In this document: positions 58,281 through 64,000 of the stretch, piece by piece
Position numbering within the stretch: the stretch's first letter is position 1
Layout of the letters: each line of letters begins with the position of its first letter
Origin: Lepas anatifera
Taxonomy: Eukaryota; Arthropoda; Thecostraca; Lepadidae
NCBI GenBank assembly: GCA_034440635.1
Contig: JAOTON010002087.1
Coordinates: 124,001 to 188,000, forward strand
Direction of reading: 5' to 3'
Length of the DNA stretch: 64,000 nt
Notes under the pieces: model-generated
Database searches by the model: none
Told to the model about the DNA's origin: nothing
What the model saw: only the letters and a program-made list of their open reading frames with translations
Made by a program: the position numbers and the translations under genes

Positions 58281-59640
58281 CACAAAGGGGCCCCAAGAGC
58301 AGGAGGCCCAAGCAGCTGAGGTCCCATGGAAAATGGACTCCCATTGGCGGTGGGCCCCTAGATGCAGTCGGTGCCAGACCTTTGGGACTCCGTGAGCAGG
58401 GGACCCAGAAGGAAAAAGTAAACCCCAATTGGCAGTGGCCCCTAGATGCAATCAGCTTCAAACGTTGAGACTCCCGTTAGCAGGGTGCTTGCGAGCAGGG
58501 GCTCCATCAGCTGGGTCCCTAGTGAAAGTGGACCCGTTGGCAGTGGGCCCCTAGATGTAGTCAGCCCCAGACGTTAGGGCCTCCGTGTGCAGGGACCCCT
58601 ACGGGCAGGGGTCCCCAGCTGGGGTCTCTAGAGGAGGTTGACCCCTATTGGCGGTGGGTCCTCTAGATGCAGTCGTCCCCAGATGTTGGGGCCCTGTGAG
58701 AAGGGGCCCTACAATCAAGAGGCCCACACGAGCGGGGGCCCATCAGCTGGGGTCCCTAGGATATCTTGTCCCCTTTTTTGGTGAGCTCCCTAGATGTAGT
58801 CGGCCCTAAACGTCAGGGCCCCCGTGTGCAGGGACCCCCACGAGCAGGGATCGTCAGGAGCAGGAAGCCCCGCAACGTAGGGGCCCCCTGTAGCAGCCTT
58901 CAGGGGCAGGGGGACCAGAGGCTGGCGGCCACACATCTAATTACAATGGGCCCTTTGGTCAGGAGACCTTCTGGTGGCAGCCGGTTTCAGAAGCAGGGGC
59001 CTACAGGGGAAGAACCCCCCAGTGGAAGTCGGCCCCAGGGGCAGTGGGCCCAGAAGCAGCGGCCCCTATTGGCAGTAAGAATAAGTGAACAGACCTCTAG
59101 CTGCAATCGGCCTCAGGTGCTGGGGTCCCGGCGAGCTGGGGAGGGGACCCACGAGCAAGGAGCCCAAGGATCAGGAAGCCCCTTGGAGTAGAGACCCGCT
59201 TAGAGCAGTTTTCAGGGACTGCGGGCCCCGGAGGCAGGCGACCACACAGGCAAGGGCCATCTAGCTACAATCGGCCCTGGGGTCAAGGGACCTTCTGGTA
59301 TTTCAGAAGCAGGGGCCCACGGGAAGAAGCCCCTAGTGGAATTTGGCCCCAGGGGCAGTGCACCCAGAAACAGAGGCCCCTATTGGCAGTCAAAGTCAGC
59401 GAGCAGGGCCCTTCAGAGCCAGAGGACCCCCTAGCTACAGTCAGTTCCAGGCGTGGGCACCCCGCAAGCAGGAGGCCTTCACAAAAAGGGGCCCAAGAGC
59501 AGGGGAGTTACGAGATGGTACCCCCCGAGCAGGAATCCTCCTGAAGTAGGCGCCTTCTTGTGGAAGTCTTCAGGGTCAGGGGGCCCAGGAGTCAAGTAGT
59601 CACACGGGCAAGGGCCAACTAGTTACAGTCGGCCCCTCGG
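58281..59640 (-). repeat. GC-rich GGGCCC-type repeats (right arm)
   Basis: Mirror of 20746-22105, with blocks such as CCCCTAGATGCAGTC and GAGCAGGGG. Confidence 0.8.
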
Positions 59641-62296
59641 AGGCCCTCTAGTGGTAGCCGGTTTTATAAGCAGGGGCCCCCAGGGATTTTTTCCGCCTAT
59701 GGTCTACCTCCTCCTCTCTGGATTTCCTATGCTTTGCTCTCTGGGCCGGTCTACTTTCCTTCCCTATATGCGCCTCTGCCAGGAATATATTACTCTGGGG
59801 AGCTCCCTATTCCCCCTTGAATCCGCCCATGGTAAGTATGCTTTGCTGTAGGTAGATCCACTGTGTTTTGTTTTATGTGGGCCTGGTCTACTTTCCCGCC
59901 CCTAAATCCGCCTATATCAATTATGCTTTGTTATATAGGACCCTCATCTAGTTACCCTCCTTTAAATCCGCCAATGATCTGTATCCCCATGCCTGAATGC
60001 GCCTATGCTAACTCTGTGGTGAAGCACTACAGTTTTATCCTGAATCTGCCTATGTCAATCATGCTTTGTTTTATAGAACCCCCGTCTACTTCCCCTCCCC
60101 TGAATCCGCCTATGGTCTGCTTCCCCTTCCTCGGATGCACATAAGCCAAAGGTTCCTTGTTCCGTGGTGCGCTGCAGCAATGCCCCTCCTGAACCCGGCT
60201 ATGGCAACCACGTTGTGATCTACAAGGCCCGTCGTGCTTTTGCGAGAGACTGCCCCATCTTCCCCTCCTGCATCCGCCCATGATAAGTAAGCTTTGTTTA
60301 ACCCTCGCCCCACCGGGGGGGGCCATCGATGGCCCCCCTAAGGTTTTTCCGGGATAGCCGAAAAACGACGAGGCGCAGCACCGCGGTTGAGGGCTCTACC
60401 TCTCACTGCAACATTTTGCCATCATCCCTGAAATTTTTTACCCCGGGTCACCCAAGGTCAGGTCACCAGACGAGGTCAACCAAGGTCACCTCACTTCACC
60501 TTTAGAGCTCTGTAAGAGCTACATTTCAAACTCGATCGATTTGAAACTTCCTACACTTCATGACCCCTCCAGGGTCTACAAGGTGTATATCCGGGATTTT
60601 TCGATTTCGTGCCCTGAGTTCAGGTCACGAGGCGACCTCTCCCATTGGAAAAGCATGGGGAAAAGCTATTTCATGATATAAAACCCACAAAAATAATTGC
60701 AAATACTCAGACTGCTCAGAACAACGTTTTTGGACACCCTTTCACGGATCCCAGGGGTCATATTTGCCCTTTGACTTTTCCAAGGTCATCCAAGGTCACC
60801 AGAGGTCAAAAACAGTATTTTGACAATAACTTTTGACCTAATTGAGCTAGAGCGGTGAAACAAACACCATCGTGTTTGTCTTGTCACTGGCTTTCATTTG
60901 ATATACGGCAAGGTCACTTTTTGACCTTTCGTGACCTCAGGTCATATTAGGTCACGAGGTGACCTCTGGCGGTCAAACCACTTGCGGGAGGTCTTTACGT
61001 TTCACATAGCGGAAAAAGTACTGGCAATTTGCTATCAAATGTACTTTACCAGGCCTCAATAGCTCTAATGACATAAGAGTTATGCCCAGTTTGCTTAATC
61101 ATTGCATATTTGAGTGAAAATAGCCGATCTTGACCTAATTTGACCTCTGGAGGTCAAACCATTGACCTGAGCACTAAAACATGCGAAGTAATTTCTTACT
61201 GAATTCACGCGAGCTTTCTATTGCACTTTGCAGATTTGCGCTAACGCCCATATTTTCGGAGTTAGAGGGGGGGCCATCGATGGCCCCCCGGTGGGGCGAA
61301 GGTGGCGCCGGACCCCCGGTGGGGCGCGGGTTAATAGAACCCCATCTACTTGTCCGCCCTTGGACCCACCAATGATTCGCGTCCTCATCCCGGCATGCCA
61401 CTATACTAAGGATCCTTCGTTTTGTGGTGAACCCCAACAATTTTCCCTCCTAAATCCTCTATGACAAGCACGTTGTGATCGACATGGTCCATGCGCTGTA
61501 TTTTGCGAAACTCCGCCCCATTTCCCCATTTCTCCTCTTGAATCGGCAAATGACATGTATGCTTTGTTCTCGTGTGACCCGTCTACCTTCCCTCCCCTGA
61601 ATACGCCTATGAGAGAAATATTCTGCTTTATATGAGCCCGTCTACTTTGCCTCTCCTGTATTCCCCTATTGTCTGCTCTCCCTTCCCCGGGTGCACCTAT
61701 GCCAATGATTCCTTGCTCTGTAGTCGGCTGGAGCAATTCCTCTTCCTGAATCCGCCACTGGAAAGCATGCTGTGATCTACAGAACCCATGTGTCATGCTT
61801 TGCAGGACACTGTCCCATTTCTCCTCTTGAATCCGCCTACTGCACGTAGGCTTTGCTCTACAGTGACCCAGTCTCCTATCCGCCTTCCCCACTCTCTTGA
61901 GTCCCTGGATACGACTATGGCAAGAATACTTTGCTTCATGGTACACCGCAATCGTTTCCCCAACCTGAATTTGCCTGTGTAAGTACACTTTGTTTTTCTC
62001 CGGCACGGCTTCTTCCCTCCCCTGAATCCGCCTATGATATTTTTTTATTTGACAAGGGCCCCCGTCAACTTCCACTCCCCTTGAATACGCCCATGCCAAA
62101 TTTGCGCTTTGTTTTACGGCAGTCCATCCACTTCCCCTCCCCGAATCCGCCTATGGCAAGCATGCTTTGTTTTATAGAATCCTCATCTACTTTCATTTCC
62201 CTATATCTGCCTATGGCTTACATGCTTACCTCCCCTGCGATTCATACAGTGGCTATTTTGATCATGTGTTTCTCCAAAAGTGCAGAGTATTTGAGC
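59641..62296 (-). repeat. GGCGGATTCAGGGG-type repeats (right arm), interrupted
   Basis: Mirror of 19080-20745, read here as CCCCTGAATCCGCCTA-type units. Split by the TTAA element at 60302-61330. Confidence 0.85.
60302..61330. mobile_element. TTAA-flanked element, family 1, extra copy
   Basis: Flanked by TTAA at 60298-60301 and 61331-61334. The left arm has a single TTAA at 20089-20092 between the same flanks. 1029 bp with the family 1 ends (CGCCCCACCGGGGG) and the same AGGTCA-rich interior. Inserted after arm pairing. Confidence 0.95.
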
Positions 62297-62505
62297 AGGT
62301 GGACCATTTGAATGGTGGAACATCTCTATTTCGTCAATTTTACTCACTTTTAGAAACCTCCAACTCCCTAGAGGTTTTTACTTACCGGTGGACCCTATGA
62401 ACGGTGGACCCTTTGAACGGTGGACCCTTTGAACGGTGGACCTTTTGAACGGTGGACTATTTGAACGGTGGACCCTTTGAACAGTGGACCTTTTGATATA
62501 GACCC
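62297..62505 (-). repeat. Outer-right 16-bp iteron array
   Basis: Two partial units near 62297-62325, then about seven units of GGTGGACCCTTTGAAC type (62391-62494), then GATATAGACCC. It lacks the MITE found in the left array; the intact target CGGTGGAC is 62386-62393. Confidence 0.95.
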
Positions 62506-63900
62506 CACCCGTTTTAGGTCTTATTGAGGGAGCCAACGCTCGATCAAAAAATTGACCGGAAAATATGGTCTAGTGGTTGGGAAAGAAATGAGTTTAATTG
62601 CCTCATAAAAATATTCTGCATTATTTTCCTCATGAATTCATTATTATTTTGTATCGTCGTATTTTAAATTGTTTTTTAATTCCATAAAATAATGAAATAT
62701 GATGAAACAAGAAGAATATATCCCTAAAAGTTTACAAAAATACATTATGACGTCATTTATAGGAAATCAAGTAAGAGTCAAGTTGTTCCTTCGTCTCTTT
62801 CACTGTTTCTTGATTGTTGATTGTTGGTGATTGTTGTGCGAGGCTGGGCTCTATTGTCTATTTCAGTGTTCAGTTATGTAATAGTTTTCAGTGTTTTAGT
62901 GTAAAAATACTTTACTACCCTGTTAGTTTTAGGATTTAGAGTGTGAAGAGTATCTTGCCATGACCCGACTGACTTTGAGTAGGACTAAAGTCTTGTGAAT
63001 ATCGAGGCTGCTCATTTGCCTGTGAATACCTGAATTTGAGGAGGCATATTAGGCAAGTGCATCCTGGGCGTCCAGTGATTTTGAAGAACGCAGGCTCTGG
63101 GGTCGATGGAAAGTTCCTAGCAGTATGTCCAGCTAAGCAACCAGTTGCTATTTGTACAATATCAGTGGGGGAAACTGTGGTCAGCGTTCCCAAGAATAGC
63201 TACGTTCCCAATAATGGGAATATTGACCCATATTTGGGAACGCTTGTTCCATAAATGGAAACGCACGTTCCCAAGGATGGGAACGCCCGGAACGATGTTT
63301 TCAGAAAACACAACAGGAGCTTAGAAAAGATAAGGGGAATCTTTCTGCCTGGCCAATTTAAACTCTTCTTAAAATTTGAGGGGGAGTTGTACTTTGAATT
63401 AGAAAATCTGTCTTTGAACGCTCCCTCAAATATTCGTCTAAACTGCGCGATCCAGCCCCAACGGTAAAGAACGATGAAAAGATTGCTCTAAAATTGTGAA
63501 TCCAGACAGGTATTATTTTTTTAGATAATTTTCGGGGAAAGTCAATGAAAAATAGTAGTATAAAAACAAAATTTCAAAATTGTAAACGGCAAAAATATTT
63601 TTCTTGGCGTCACACAGTTGGTGGTCACCATGTGCTGACGAATGAGGAAATAGAGGAAAACCGTGCCTTTCGTCTGTTTAGAAAGTAAGTAGTGCTTAAA
63701 AGTGGTATTTTCACATTTTCTAAGCTTTTTTATATTGATTTGTATCAGAAAGTTTTTAGATCCTGTAGCTTTTGTCCCCAAGATTGTTTGAATTATGCCG
63801 TAGCGTTTTTGACGAATTATGGTGCGCCGATGCATTAACTCGATATTTTCTACTGGGGTGCCTCATAGGCAGTTCCATCAGGCGGAGAAAGAGGGGCACG
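62506..63900. other. Right flank, no recognised gene
   Basis: AT-rich, unrelated to the left flank at 17547-18495. Around 63185-63300 there are several short GTTCCCAA and TTGGGAAC motifs, similar to a group at about 42600-42660. No ORF is recognisable. Confidence 0.5.
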
Positions 63901-63904
63901 TTCC

Positions 63905-64000
63905 CCCCGCTCGACCCTCGGCGCCCCCATCAAACCTTGGCGCCCCCATCAACCGTTGGCGACCCCCTGATCAACCCTTGGTGCAACCCCCCATTGACCC
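63905..64000 (+). repeat. C-rich tandem repeat, about 20-bp units
   Basis: About five units of CCCTTGGCGCCCCCATCAA type, degenerating toward the window end. It continues beyond the window. Confidence 0.75.

Larger units (their letters stand above)
45252..62505 (-). mobile_element. Right arm of giant inverted repeat (foldback-like unit)
   Basis: Reverse-complement homologue of the left arm, ending GATATAGACCC at 62505. It has 16-bp iterons at both ends (45259-45372 and 62391-62494). It carries two TTAA insertions absent from the left arm (47921-48834 and 60302-61330). Without them it is about 15.3 kb. It has one more 650-bp satellite block than the left arm. Confidence 0.9.

Noticed and set aside
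18496..62505. Sequencing artefact from a read with a missing adapter (self-palindrome)
   Set aside because: The arms differ by several percent and carry independent insertions with correct target duplications. A haplotype mis-join remains possible and is stated in the findings.
1..64000. tRNA, rRNA or other structural RNA genes
   Set aside because: No cloverleaf-like A/B-box pair or rRNA segment was recognised by eye. The only tRNA-related sequence is the primer binding site of the gypsy element.

Overview
The window is repeat-dominated, intron-style metazoan DNA with no host gene that I can recognise. Its transposon types (Ty3/gypsy with a tRNA-Leu primer site, non-LTR elements with an APE endonuclease, hAT-like elements with 8-bp target duplications, TTAA-flanked non-autonomous elements, foldback-like termini) fit an invertebrate, probably marine. 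The species cannot be told from sequence alone.

Layout. (1) 1-1248 is the right end of a hAT-like element. (2) 2438-17538 is a second hAT-like element of the same family, with both ends present and flanked by the 8-bp duplication GACTCGGT. Nested in it on the minus strand is a non-LTR retrotransposon of about 7.65 kb (9842-17493; ORF1 intact, ORF2 frameshifted). (3) 17547-18495 is flank carrying a T/G-rich, retrotransposon-tail-like stretch. (4) 18496-62505 is one giant inverted repeat with its hinge at about 45250. Each arm begins and ends in tandem 16-bp units (GGTCCACCGTTCAAAA in one direction, the reverse complement in the other). The arms therefore look like two adjacent, oppositely oriented copies of one foldback-type unit. 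(5) 62506-64000 is unrelated right flank ending in a short C-rich tandem repeat.

Arm contents, read from the outer end to the hinge: 16-bp terminal repeats; degenerate GGCGGATTCAGGGG-type repeats; GGGCCC-rich repeats; a TTAA-flanked element full of AGGTCA half-sites; a decayed LINE fragment with an RNase H motif; CAGA-type repeats, about 3.4 kb of CAGCCA/CAGTCA satellite, and more CAGA-type repeats; a segment related to the interior of the first hAT family; a hinge-proximal segment; 16-bp terminal repeats. The arms differ by a few percent in sampled sequence.

After they became paired, the arms took independent insertions, and each empty site is preserved in the other arm. Left arm: a 392-bp MITE, a 53-bp LINE tail, a 6.8-kb Ty3/gypsy element and a 4.1-kb hAT element. 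Right arm: two TTAA elements. Subtracting these gives nearly equal ancestral arms of about 15.3 kb each. The independent insertions argue against a simple single-molecule sequencing palindrome, although a join of two divergent haplotypes is not excluded.

The best candidate for something undescribed is this paired, 16-bp-iteron-bounded 15-kb unit. It carries no transposase that I recognise and resembles, in architecture only, foldback/TU elements.
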